Positions 47,169 to 58,548 of a DNA stretch of 64,000 nucleotides are shown here, in pieces. Below the pieces are notes generated by a model. It did no database searches and had not been told where the DNA came from. It saw only the letters and a program-made list of their open reading frames with translations. A program made the translations under genes and the position numbers. Every line of letters begins with the position of its first letter. Position 1 is the stretch's first letter. This DNA comes from Leucogyrophana mollusca (Eukaryota > Basidiomycota > Agaricomycetes > Boletales), in assembly GCA_021014945.1 (NCBI GenBank), contig MU266381.1:62001-126000 (forward strand). The letters run 5' to 3'.

Positions 47169-47473
47169 TCCTTGTCGAATAATCGCGTGTACATGAAAAT
47201 TTACATACTGCTCAGATATTCGACACCGTTTGGTTCTGCGACTGCGTTTGTTTGCGATATAGATTTGCGGGTAACTCGCCACTACATACAATCACCGAGG
47301 ATGAGCTGCAATAACTGCAGTGGAGGAAGAGCCTCCTGGCCATAAAACAAGCACCCAGCGCGATACAGAGCAGAGCAAACAAGCCCCCACAGAATATGCG
47401 AAGACCAAGCTCAAATACGAGATGAATATAGATAACAATAGTTATATTACGATAGTATGTGACAACGATTCAA
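47169..47473. other. convergent intergenic space
   Basis: 3' flanks of the helical-repeat-like gene and the large disordered protein gene. Nothing coding was recognised. Confidence 0.45.
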
Positions 47474-50400
47474 TCACGAAGGCGGCCACGCCCCAGCGTA
47501 AAGCGGTTCACCCCACCGCTCCCAGACATTATCCCCGACTTGCGTCAAAGCCCGTTTCATTTCTTGTCGCAACGCTTTCCAACCATCTCGTCTGAAGACC
47601 TCAAAGGCATCGAAGAGGGACCGGGAATGGGAATAGGAATACGGAGGTTGTGAATCAGGCAACGGATGGAGTTCGGGGTAGAGCGGGTCATAGTATGTCG
47701 TATGGAAGAGCCGGCGGGCATGGACGTGCGCATATCTTCATTTCGGCGTCAGACGACGAAGGAACGCAAAGAGAGTGGGAAAAGGTGGACATACCGCCAC
47801 ATTGCAAGGAATAATACGACTTGCGCGAGAATTCCACACCAGATCCAAATTCCGTTCGGGGTGACTCGCTGACCAGTAACAATTGATGGCTACCACGACT
47901 CAGTCGGCGAATTGTGTGCTTAGGTGAAAAGATTACTTACCAAATATTTACTCCTACGCATACTCTCCTTCAGAGACCCTAATCGGCCCTTCATCGTTGG
48001 CTCGTTCTCCCTTGCAAGCTGCAAGTTTTGCGCCAGCATATTGCGCGCCAGCCGCGCAGCTTTCGAAACTTCGTCGAGCTCTTGCAAATGTGTCTTGTTT
48101 AGCGCCAAGTCGTCAACGGATCTGAATTCAAGGAAAGTGGTCATGATGATCAGCGCACGCTTCAAGGAAACACAGCAAACTTACACATCGGCATCGCTCA
48201 GCCCCTCAGCCAAATCGCGCAGTGTCTCCCTCATGCGCGCCAAAGCCTCATTGCGCCCTATGGGAGTGTCATCTGACAAGAAAGAGAAGTCTCCATTTGT
48301 CGACGTCTCCGCCTCATGGCGTGGAGGCTCCGCCGTCTCTTCTATCTCTCGTCCCATCGCATCCACGATTCGCACCGTGCTCTTATTGATGGTGCGGGGT
48401 GTCGGTGGCGCGATATGTCCCTCGGTCTTGGTAGGCCGGGTCGGCTTCTGGTCGTCATCGCGTGAGAGCGGGTGGTTTCCGTTAACGCATCCATTGCCCA
48501 TCTCCATAGGAAGGGGGATGTCGTCCACCCGCTCCCGTCCATATGCGTCGACCATTCGTATGCTCGGTGATCTCCTCAGCGAACGTGGCGACGGTGCAGG
48601 GGCGAATGTCGTTGGAGTCGTCGGCCGTTCCGGAGTCCTAGGTCTCGTTACAGGGACAGAAGCGGAGGATGCGGTGGCAATATCTGCAGAACCGTTTATC
48701 TGCGTGGTTGGTGGAATGATTTCTCGCTGACCTTCATCTCCAGTAGGACCTGAGACATCGGGGGCCGACGTCCGGATGGCTGACAACAAAGACTCCTGAC
48801 GATCTCCCTCCGTTGCGGACGCTTCCGACTCCGTAACATCGAAGCGGACCTTCAGAATGCTCCTCCTTCGTCCTATCGATCCGAACTGAGATTGAGATTG
48901 ACCAAGAGACCCAGTTTGAGAAGTCGGCTGGTTCGGTGTGGCCATCCATGCACCAGGGGGCGCTGGGGTTTGCAGAGGTAGGGAGTTGGCGCGCGAGAGG
49001 GATGCAACAGGAGTCAAGAGCCCGATTTCTGATGAAACCTCAGCCTTGACATGGGAGTCAGGGTGGGATTGAGCCCTTGGCAAAGGGGTCGAAGTGGATG
49101 CTAAAGTTGGCGTAGACTCAGATGGGGAGGATGGCGCAGGCGAAGAATGTCTTGCTGGGAGAGGGGTAACAGCCCAAGCACCAGGAGGCCTGGGAGTTTT
49201 CATCGCCGTGAAATTGGGATTGATGGGAAGGTCAGTGTTCTGCCTAACCGGTGTACGGTCAGCCTCCCGAGTGTCCACTTCATCTTCAGAAGATGAAGGG
49301 GGACCAGGGAGATCATGTGGCGGCGAGGGTGTGCGGAACTCCAGGATAGATGCGCTGAAGGAGGGTCGGCGGGGAGGGGTGGTGAGAGCAAAAACTGGTG
49401 ATTGCTGTGACACAGCGTCATGTGAGGGCGGAGTTCCTGCTCTCGGCGGGCTTCCAGGCGGAGTGGATGATAGCTCCGTCGCCGGTGATGGTACATCGGA
49501 CTGGAGGAAGGGGCGATCAGGTGGAGGTGTCCTCGAACGCAAAGATGGCGAAGCCTGAGATGGCCCTAGTACCTTCCGAAGGCGTGCTTCATCGTCTGAC
49601 GGTGACTGGGTCGGTGATTGACGCTGCTTAGATGGTGATGACGGAGGTGATACGAGGACTTCGGTTCCTGCGTCGGTCTGTACCTCTTCGACTTCTTCGG
49701 GGTCTTCGGCTGCTTCAGAAAAAAGAGCCCTTGGGTCAGATTGGGGCGTTGTAGATTGCGCAGGGAATGCTGCGATCGATTCAACGTCGCTGGCTAAAGA
49801 ATACTTGATGATCAGCACACCCATTCTCTGTGCGACAGACTTGAGCAATCCACTAACCAAAAACCATGTCATCTTGTTCCTCATCGTCAAGTTTGTTGAA
49901 ACGCGGTGGGACCCTCCCCACCGATTCGCTGAATTCAGTGCTGCGCCGACGATGCCCCTTCACATATCCCCCTTCTGAACCTTCCATCCCTTTCCCATTA
50001 GTGCGGCTACCAGGTGTCTTCGGCGTCGAGCGGACCGGTATCATGCTGAATTTTACAGCTCCCGATGCTCTACTCGACGGACGCGAGCTAGGTGTCGGAG
50101 AAGGAGTCGATGTTCTCCGTGTATGGCGGTGTGACGAATCTGTCTGCCGCGTTGCATTGAGGCGACGTTCGGGAGAGCTGTCGAGCTCCAGGGGCGGGAG
50201 AGATGCGTGCGAACGCGGGAAGGAGAAGCCGAATCGCGAAGCCGCCGCGGGGGTATAGGAGGTCGTATCCTGCCTCCCATACGACGCGTGGCCATTAGAC
50301 TGTAGAGTAGGCGATTCAGGACGATGCTTATGGGACTGTGCAGGAGTTGTCGTAGTAGGTGTCGTATCCGCACGATGAAGGGACGGTTTCGACATCGAGG

Positions 50401-52762
50401 GCGGGTTTTTATCATGCGCTTCAAGGGCCGACGAAGTTAAACTTGACGATCCGCGCATTGACTGACTCAAAGGCCTGCTATGAGAATATGAATGCGATGG
50501 TGAAGAGAAAACCCCCTCATTCCCTCCACTTCCATGACTATTATGTCTCGTCGAGTTCCACTTTGGCTGCGGGGAGTTCCAATTGCGCTCGCGCTCATGC
50601 ACGACCTCGCGCACTTCCTCGTCCTTATGCTCTTTCATCGACCCACGGCTCCCTAAAGAACTAGTGGGTGAGCCTGGCCTACCTAGGGACGAGTGCGAAG
50701 ATTGCCTGGAGAGGGAGGCGTGCGTGGGCGCAAGGTATGGCGTGGTAGATGGCGGGCGGGGAGGGTGCGAGTGTGTACGGGAGTGCGTGGGGGAATGCAA
50801 ACTGAGGCTGGAAGTCGGCCGTGGCGGAGGTTGCCTCTTGTTCCACTCTCGTTCTCGCTCGTGGTTTTTCTCCCTATCCAGGTCCGAAATACGATCGCGA
50901 TCTAGAAAAATGTAGGCATGAGTCAAATGAGATGACTACAATACTCACAATCAGCTCCTGAGTTTCTAGAACTCGCTCTCGAGCTCCTATCATCGTCAAA
51001 GCTCCTCAACGAGGCAGAACTACCTCTCCGTTCGAGCCCTCTCCCATTCATCATCATCCTCGGCGAGCCGCTGCGAGAGGCGATGGATTCGTGGGATAGT
51101 GTCCTAATGTGTGAGGGCGATGGCCATGGATGTGCCTCTTGTGAATGGCGGCGATTGAGCTCTTGAGAATGGCGACGATGAAGTTCTGGCGTGCCGGATC
51201 GTGTAAGTGGTGTTGTAGGCCGCAGTGGCTTCGGTCGGTTCCATTCTCGCTCGCGTTGGCGATTGAGTTCCTCTTCGCGGGACAGTTCGTGGTCTTTAAC
51301 TGGGCGCAGAACAATGTAAGATCCCACATTTGGGCGCAGAGCAGAAAAAGACGCACAGTCAGCTCCAGATAGGGAGGAGCTTGCTCGAGAGGCTGATTGA
51401 GTGCTCGTAAGCCTCGCTTCGTGACCCACAAACATTCCGAACTCACACGGCATTTCGAGACTCACGCGCCTTGAGGAAGGATTGTGCTCATGCGGGTGGC
51501 CACGAAGGGACAAGGACGAACGTGGACGTATGGGTGTAATCGATGGTCGTGGAGCACTAGGCGCTCGCGTCGGTGGGGGTGGGGGTGGCTCTGTAAGAGA
51601 TTAGTAGGAAGTCGAACCGGTTCTGCGTTCAAAAATAACCTTCAGTCTCGGAAATATCGAAGCTATCCATTGCGTGTTGCATTTCAGAATCTTGGTCGAG
51701 TAGATCTGATTGTGTGCATGTCAGCACAGTAAGAGAATCAATGCCAATAGGCTCACTAGACTGCTGAGCCAGCTGGGAAGGCATTTGAAATGACCGTAGG
51801 GGCGTACTAGTTGCTGCAGGTGGTGTCGCAGAGGAAGAATTGAACTGGCGTAAAAATGTAGAATCGGCATTAGCATGGAGTTCTGAATTGGTTTTATTTG
51901 CGGATGACATGAGTGATTCAGTGGCTATTTTGACCAATAAACCAAAGTTAACGCAAGGCAGAAGCCAGAAGTAAGAGACACACGATCGAATAATGCTGTA
52001 GGTTGTTTTTGATCCATGATTTGCGTTTGTGAAGATGCCAGGCGAGCACGAAGGGTATCAAATGTAGCAGCCGGTGATGATCTAAATGATGAATCCGATC
52101 CTCTGGACGGTTCTTCGCCGCGGCAACCAGCTAGTGTTAGAACACGGCTGAAAGAGAAATAATGTTCACGCACTGGGTTTATCGACTTCTTCGTCGCTCA
52201 GACTTCGTCTCTTTCCTTTGTGCTTCGCTCTCTCCTTGTCAAGAATAGGTGTTATCTCAACTTCACTTGTGTCAAAGCTGTTCCTACGCGGTCTGCCTTT
52301 CTGTGGCGTGTCGCCTGGTTCGCGCATGACATGGGACATGAGGTCTCTGAGACTTTTGGAGGCAATGCTAGGAGTGGTCGGGCTGAAGCGCAGGGGATCA
52401 AAGTCGGAGTCTGCCACGGACGAGGGTGGTGGCCGATTCGGAGACTTGGGTGGGGAAGAGCGAAGTAAAGCACGAAGACGGGCCGCCGATTCGGACGTTA
52501 TGACAGAGCGGGAAGATGAGCTATTATGATTGGCGCCAGAGCCAACAGTAGGAGATAGTGAGATAGGTACAGCAGACATCCTTGGTGTAGGATGATCGTC
52601 GTCCTCGTTGTCGCCGGCATTGAAGCCTTGCAAGCGTCCCGAGGACGGACCTGCGTGAGGAGTGTTGTCCATATCCTGTGAACGAGGACTTGGGCTACGG
52701 CGCACGAGCCTTAGACGCGGTTTTAAGAGGGAATTGGCGTTTGGGGTATCCATTGTCGCCAT
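47474..52762 (-). CDS. large disordered protein with a C-terminal membrane segment
   Basis: The model is complement(join(47474..47735,47795..47868,47941..48121,48185..49793,49858..50901,50949..51590,51640..51924,51984..52130,52174..52762)), 1610 residues, all phases consistent. Most of it is Ser/Pro/Thr/Arg-rich and predicted disordered, with many SP and TP sites. A short motif RRRSILKVRFDV sits near the middle. Near the C-terminus is a likely coiled coil (LNKTHLQELDEVSKAARLAR), then one hydrophobic segment (GIWIWCGILAQVVLFLAMW), then about 90 residues starting RYAHVHARRLFH with a PLYPELHPL motif. I do not recognise a named family. A nuclear-envelope or spindle-pole role is only a guess. The start chosen is MATMDTPN at 52762; the frame is open further upstream. 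Confidence 0.75.
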
Positions 52763-53516
52763 GCACAGCAGCAAGCAGCTCCCGAGCGGCGTGGCTGCAG
52801 CGTGCTCGAGGAGTTGTTGTTTGGATAAATTAGGAAGTCGCAAGATGGCGCCGCAAAATAAACACAAATAGCCGAACTCTACGTCTACCAAATCGGGAAT
52901 GACGGCGGTGTTGCCGATCGCCCGCGCCTCCTCCACACCGAGTGCCTCGCTCTCCATGCCATTTGCTCGTGTAAAGTGGAATTCGTGTTTGGCCAATAAG
53001 TTTCTACACCCGAAAAAGCGTGGCAATATCCTTTTCTTGAGAGTCCAGGAAATAGGTGACTCAGAGAACCGTAAATGTCTAGCGCTCTATTGGTTCGAGC
53101 TTTGGTAGGGAGCCAGGATCATCATAAAGAGCAGCGCCCAGCGTTGCGGGGCAGTGCGGCCCTGAGGATGCCATGAGTCCGTAAGGCGGTGGAAAAACTG
53201 CGTCTAAAGGTAGGCGAGTTCTAATGTCTGGCACTTTGCAGCCCGCTCGGAGCTCCTCCACGCGCCAAATCAGCGCGTGTAGCCCCGGACGAGCTTTGGA
53301 GCGCGTTGTAAGCTGTAGGAGAGCGATTTACGCGTTCTAGTGTGCGAAGCCACGCGTAGAAATGCAATGCTAGGCTGGTGGCTGACTAGGACGTGACTCT
53401 ATACTAAAGTTCTCATAAATAGCCCAGGGGGGGATAGGGTCTGCCACCGACCCATAACTCAAACACAAACTCTTTCATTCTCTTAGGGCCAACAAGCGGC
53501 CGACAAAGCCACCGAC
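52763..53516. promoter_or_regulatory. divergent promoter region
   Basis: This separates the large disordered protein gene (minus) from the TMEM163-like gene (plus). Some of the left part is open in frame with the former and may be a 5' extension of it. No TATA box is obvious. Confidence 0.4.
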
Positions 53517-54401
53517 ATGCCTTCCCGACGCCGCCTCCAGCAATTCGCCATCGCCATTAGCATCTTCAGCGTATTCTACAACGCGGCAGAAGGAGCAGTC
53601 TCGGTGCTCTTCGGCGTCGACTCCGACTCCCGGTCACTCGTTTTCTTCGGTATTCAGTCGGTCATCGAGGTCCTGTCGTCTGGTCTCGTCGTATGGAGGT
53701 TCTGCAGCTCTGTGAAACCAGGTGAAGAGACCAGCAGCGAAGATAGTCCCAAAGACATGAAGTACGAGACGCGCTGATGCTCAGCCCCCGACATAACGCT
53801 TACTTACCACTACAGACTAGAGAAGGTAGCTACCATAAGCATCGGTTCTCTTCTTGTCATGCTTGCCCTCGCAGCAATAGGCACGTCTATCGCCTCACTC
53901 GTCAAACACGACCATCCAAGCCCCTCCGACGCCTCCCTCATCATCGCCTCTAGCACCATGTTCATCACGTTTCTCCTCTGGATCCCCAAACGCTACCTCG
54001 CACGAGCCCTCAACTCAAGCACCATGGCCGGCGAAGCTCTCTGTTCACTCTCCTGCATCCAGTTCAGCGCCGTTCTTCTCGTCGGATCGCTAATATACCG
54101 CGCTTGGCGCGGTGGCTGGTGGGTCGACTCGGCAACAGCGATCCTAATTGCGTTCCTTTTCGGTTGGGAGGGCGTGAAGATGGTGAGGTGGGCGAGAAAC
54201 GACAAATTCGACGGTGGGTGCTGTGGTCATCACCATGATCACGACCATGGCCACGACCACGCACACGACGACTCTCACTCCAGCGAGGAGGGAAAGGCCG
54301 ACAGCCCAGTCGAAGTGCAGCTACCCACGATGCAACGTCATAGCTGCATCGATACGGAGAGTTGCCAGTGCTCGGAGAAAGACCCTGAGGTCGTCGAGTA
54401 G
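53517..54401 (+). CDS. TMEM163-like membrane protein with His-rich tail
   Basis: The model is join(53517..53761,53816..54401), 276 residues. About six hydrophobic segments are visible (for example FAIAISIFSVFYNAAEGAVSV, ISIGSLLVMLALAAIGTSIA, SSTMFITFLLWIP, FSAVLLVGSLIY, WVDSATAILIAFLFGWEG). The DS-A-T-A-I-L pattern in the last one resembles cation diffusion facilitators and the related TMEM163 proteins, which move zinc. The cytosolic tail holds a CCGHHH..HDHGHDHAHDDSH cluster (about 217-236) and a C-terminal CQC, both plausible zinc-binding sites. The protein is shorter than a full CDF transporter. Zinc handling at an internal membrane is inferred. The 54-nt intron uses a GTACGA donor. Confidence 0.75.
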
Positions 54402-54719
54402 GCGTGTTGGATTCCTGTTTCTCGTACTACGAGCCCATACCACAATTTTCTTGCTGCGCTCGTCCACCGTGTTATCATTTTGAAACTGGAAGCATATGTG
54501 TTGCGTCCTTTGAGCCTTGGCCGAACTCAAGGAGTGGCGAAAAACTCTCAAGCACGAATTCAACTGCCAAAAGTACTGGTCAGGACCCCGCAAGCAAAGG
54601 TAGGTGCTACAACCCAAGTGTGGGTCATAGTCTAGAGCTTATACTTGGCGATAGGGCTGCGAAAAAGACTTGCGTCGGGCTGGATGGTACGCGGACGAGG
54701 TATTCAGACAGATGAGCAG
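54402..54719. other. 3' flank of the TMEM163-like gene
   Basis: Probably a 3' untranslated region and spacer. No gene was recognised. Confidence 0.5.
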
Positions 54720-55315
54720 CTAGCATAGCAGACACGCGAGTACTCCTTGAATATCCAATAAAAGCCTGAAGCCCGAAGGCCTAAAGAACTGTTTGGGACA
54801 GTCGTTTGAAAAACAGGAGCAGTGAGCAAAGGAGATACAAAAATGGTACGGGTAGTATAAATGTCGAACGTGGGGTTTGGCGAGCCCGGAGCCTCTGTTT
54901 CTCCTTGCGCCAACGTGACTGAGGGTTGGTGGCGAAGTTGACGTCGCCGGCATGACTGGTGTATCAAACTCCAACCTGGCGTGCCACTGCTTCGCCAGTG
55001 GGATCATTCCCATGGTCCTTGATGGCCTTCGTGACACTAGATGAAACTCCAGGAAGAAATCAGGCAGTGCCAACTGTGTACGACTCGCGACAATCGACAG
55101 CCTCAGCGATGATCGATCACACATGTCTGTTACCCCGGTGAGCTCCAGCGGGTTTCCCTGCTTATCAGCTTTATGCACTGCAGCGTGCAGCTTCACGAAA
55201 ATATCACCGACCGCATCAGGAGCATCGCACAACCTGATATTCAACTGCAGGCCTGAATATCAGTGCTATCCAGGACGAGGTCGTGGGCGAGCTGGCGCGG
55301 CAATAACTCGCTCAT
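54720..55315 (-). pseudogene. hypothetical protein gene, probably frameshifted
   Basis: An ATG at 55315 opens a frame MSELLPRQLAHDLVLDSTDIQ. The next protein-like stretch, LNIRLCDAPDAVGDIFVKLHAAV, begins a few bases later in another frame, with no room for an intron between. This suggests a frameshift in the sequence or the gene. It continues to PLELTG, where a GTAACA donor and an acceptor before SRTQLALPDFF may frame a short intron. The family is not recognised. A sequencing error at one base would make it an intact small gene. Confidence 0.35.
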
Positions 55316-55500
55316 TGTGCGTGCGACACATCGGGATTCCTATAACTCATTACCAGAGAACTCGTATGCGATAAGACAGGCGGGGTAAAGGCATCGGGAG
55401 ACTCATAGACAAGGACTGTGTCGGTATCGGGGCCAATAACACGTACAACACCGCCGGAACAGGTGTAGAATGGGACATCAAGTAGCGCCTTGCCTCTGGT

Positions 55501-57435
55501 TCAGATGAACATGGGCGCAGGCTCGTAGTCGCAGGTATCCGGGTGACAGCGCAGCTGTTGCACAACTTCGCTTGCGTGAGGACGAGACGCTGGTTCCGTG
55601 TCTCGGCATTTCTCGATTAACTCCCAGATCGCATCATCGAGCTCGGTGCTGGCTGGTCGAAGTAGTTGGAGATTTCGCGTGATGGCCATCATTGGGGAAT
55701 GAAACTCGGAGAAGGGCGGCCGTCCGGCATAAATCTGGTACAGTGGCGGTGTGAGCGAGAGCAAAAAATGAATGGAATAAATTTGAACGCGACCTCATAA
55801 CCCACACAGCCAAATGCGTATATATCACTAGCACAGCTCTTCCGCCTCTGTTCAGGGTTGACAATGTCGAACAACTCGGGGGCCATCCACGGGAGGGATC
55901 CTTGTCCATTCGAAGTGGCAGTCACGGTGAAGTGGATATTCGAGTCCTGCGCGATAATGGACAAGCCAAAGTCGGCGATACAAGCCCTCAGACCTGACGT
56001 GATGAGAATGTTTACCTGTAAGCGTGTATCAGTGGAAGTGGGCTGCATATGCTCAGAGGTCACATACACCTTTCAGGTCGCCGTGAATCACCGGAAGGGA
56101 GAACGAGTGAAGGTATTCCAGTCCAAGCGCGACGTCTAGCATCTGCCATATATATCATTACAGTGCCATCCGAACAGCACAGCCGACCCACGAACCAGCT
56201 GTGGTCGATTCGCCTTTGGGTTGTCTTTAAGGTATTGGGGAAGGTTTCCGTTATCCATCCATGGTGATACGAGGCATGCTCGAGGGGAGCGCTCATTCGC
56301 GCAGTACACGCCACAGAATGGTAACACGTATGGGCTGGAGAGCTGAGCCCACAGAACCGCCTCTTTGGAGTATGCCTGTGCATCAAGGTCAAGCTGGGCG
56401 AAGTAAACGATGAAATGCGACGAGCCTTCATTAACACCTCGACATCACGGAAACCAAAAACTCGCATCTTCTTGACAGCGACAGGGCGTCCATCGAGATC
56501 GCCTTTCCAGACGTCTCCAAAGGTCCCGCCATCGACTTGATCGCCTCGGATATTGATGTTTGGGAGGACCAGACGCTGAGGATAAAGCCCAGACCGCTTG
56601 GATAGCTCGACTAGTATTTTGACCAAGAACGAACGAATGTTGTCGAGATCGAAAGAATCAAGGAGCTGTGTCGAGATCGTCAGGCGAAAACAAACATGTT
56701 GCAAGATAAACACCCTCATACGGCTCATACCTTCTGGATGAGGTCAAGCAGCGATTGGGCTTGCGGACCTCTTTGACATAGTAGCAGCATTCGGCGTTGC
56801 GGCTCTTTGAGCATCGCGAGTATCCGAGCGATAATGGCCAGCGCGTCCAGTTCCAAGATCTTATCAACAATTGCTGGGTCGTTCAGTTGGAATTCCTGTG
56901 TTTCGTATAAATTAGATTTTCCCTCCGAAGTATTCGCTCTCAACTCGCCGTTTCGTGTTGAGCGAGATAGCGACCCAGGGTGACCATGATGGATTCATGG
57001 TTTATGAGTTGGGTGATTTCATCGACGTTGTTGGTCCACTCGATGTACTTTGCCTTCAAGCTCTCCACCTCGCTAAGTGATATAGGTCAGGAATTCAGTC
57101 CAGCAAGCCAAGACCAAATAGGTGACACACCAAGGCGCATAACATTCCAACAACTCCAGAGTATATACGAAGAAACGCTGCAATTCTTGGTTAGAGATCG
57201 GTCCGCTTCGAGAAAACAGTGGGTTCACTGGATATATCAAGTCGACCTCCACATGCGCTTTCCCGCAGAGTGATGGGACTTGCAAAATCTGCTTTCTGTT
57301 CGCACGAAGCCAATTTTTTGGAGCCTCCGCTAGCGAAACAGATATTTGTGGGTTGCTGAGTATGTTACAAAAACGAGATATCGCTTCGGCCGCGGATAGC
57401 TACAATTCAAAGAGCGTTATCCTCCCGAAAGCCAT
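55501..57435 (-). CDS. protein kinase, tyrosine-kinase-like (TKL) group
   Basis: The model is complement(join(55501..55734,55794..56015,56068..56142,56196..56393,56438..56665,56731..56895,56949..57072,57131..57355,57404..57435)), 500 residues. The N-terminal 180 residues are helical with no known domain. The kinase domain has GGTFGDVWKG (228-237), VAVKK (Lys247), HGDLKGVNI (344-352), DFG (364-366) and WMAPELF, with C-lobe motifs SDIYAFGCVGYE and GRPPFSE. The HGDLK form of the catalytic loop is common in the TKL kinases expanded in mushrooms. All catalytic residues are present, so it is likely active. The intron at 56896-56948 has a GC donor (GCGAGT). Its start lies 108 bp from the WD40 gene's stop on the same strand. 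Confidence 0.83.
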
Positions 57436-57543
57436 CAAGGGCAGAAGGCGTACATCGAGAATTGAGGGGGTTACTGAATGGTCGCAATCTTGGACCTTCT
57501 GGGATTTGTCAGGGTATAATATACGGATACACGCAGACAAAGC

Positions 57544-58548
57544 CTACAGGTGCATTTCGGGCGCTGGACTGAGCTGGAGAGTCAGCAGCGGTATTGAAGC
57601 TGAAACGACAACACTGACTTCGCCTTCGGTGGTGAAAGATTCCTTGTCCCATGACCACAAGTACACACCTAAATCATATACGTCGCTGATGATGTGTCGG
57701 CTATCGGGGGAGAATGCTATGGAAGCTACCCGGCGATGCGTTTTGAATGAATCTCCGACCTGCACCCGCGTCTCCAAATCCCAGACGCGGATTGTCCCAT
57801 CCCGTCCTGCACTCGCAATTCCTCGTCCATCGGCAGTAATCGAGATGCAGACGACATCCTCCTCGTGTCCCAGCATCGGCTTCCCCGCCTCCACTCCCGT
57901 TTTGGGATCCCACGCCCGAATGGTTTTATCGCCCGACCCGGTGACGAGGAAACGGCCGTTCGGTGAATACACAACCGACGACACCGAGTCTGTGTGGCCT
58001 TTTATGGGACCAACGACACTCTTGCCAGTCAAAATATCAATCACCTGGAACGACCCATCACATAGCCCAACGGCAATCTGCGTCCCATCCCGTGAGAATG
58101 TCACACAGAAAACCTCACCATCACATGTCAGCGGTTCTCTGCCGGGTCTGCCAGTGTCCACATCCCACAACTGTATCACCCTCTCACCGGTCCACGGCGC
58201 AGTTACAATCCAATGTCCATCCGGGGAATAGGCCAGCCTCCAAACACTGACTCCTTTGAGTTCGTGAATCACTTGCCGCGTCAGTGCGTCCCAAACAACC
58301 AGCCCCTCCTGCATTCCACTCGCAATTTTCCTGCCATCCGGAGATATTGCTATCCACTCGACGCTACAATCATGTCGAAGCGGTTGGCCGTCTTGCCTGC
58401 CGCTCTCAATATTCCAAATGATGACGGTCTTGTCATCGGATGCACTCGCGATATAATGACCGTCCGGGAAATATGCGACGGAACTGACCCTTTTGACGTG
58501 TCCCTTGAAAACGACCGAAGACCCGATGGTGCTTGTTGATCTCGACAT
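57544..58548 (-). CDS. WD40-repeat protein
   Basis: A single-exon frame of 334 residues, starting MSRSTSTIGSS. At least six WD-type repeats are visible, with GH...V.SVAYFPDG, ASASDDKTVIIWNIESG, GHTDSVSSVVYSPNG, TGSGDKTIRAWDPKTG, GHEEDVVCISITADG and SAGRDGTIRVWDLET. They would form one propeller acting as a protein-binding platform. It has no other domain. Repeats of this uniform kind are common in fungal self-recognition proteins, but here no NACHT or kinase domain is attached. The TKL kinase follows directly on the same strand, so the two may be split parts of a common WD40-kinase theme; that is speculation. Confidence 0.85.
   Translation of the reverse strand: MSRSTSTIGSSVVFKGHVKRVSSVAYFPDGHYIASASDDKTVIIWNIESGRQDGQPLRHDCSVEWIAISPDGRKIASGMQEGLVVWDALTRQVIHELKGVSVWRLAYSPDGHWIVTAPWTGERVIQLWDVDTGRPGREPLTCDGEVFCVTFSRDGTQIAVGLCDGSFQVIDILTGKSVVGPIKGHTDSVSSVVYSPNGRFLVTGSGDKTIRAWDPKTGVEAGKPMLGHEEDVVCISITADGRGIASAGRDGTIRVWDLETRVQVGDSFKTHRRVASIAFSPDSRHIISDVYDLGVYLWSWDKESFTTEGEVSVVVSASIPLLTLQLSPAPEMHL

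Noticed and set aside
48181..50926. Long plus-strand frames opposite the disordered protein
   Set aside because: They are reverse-strand shadows of the GC-rich coding exons on the minus strand, which have consistent splicing.
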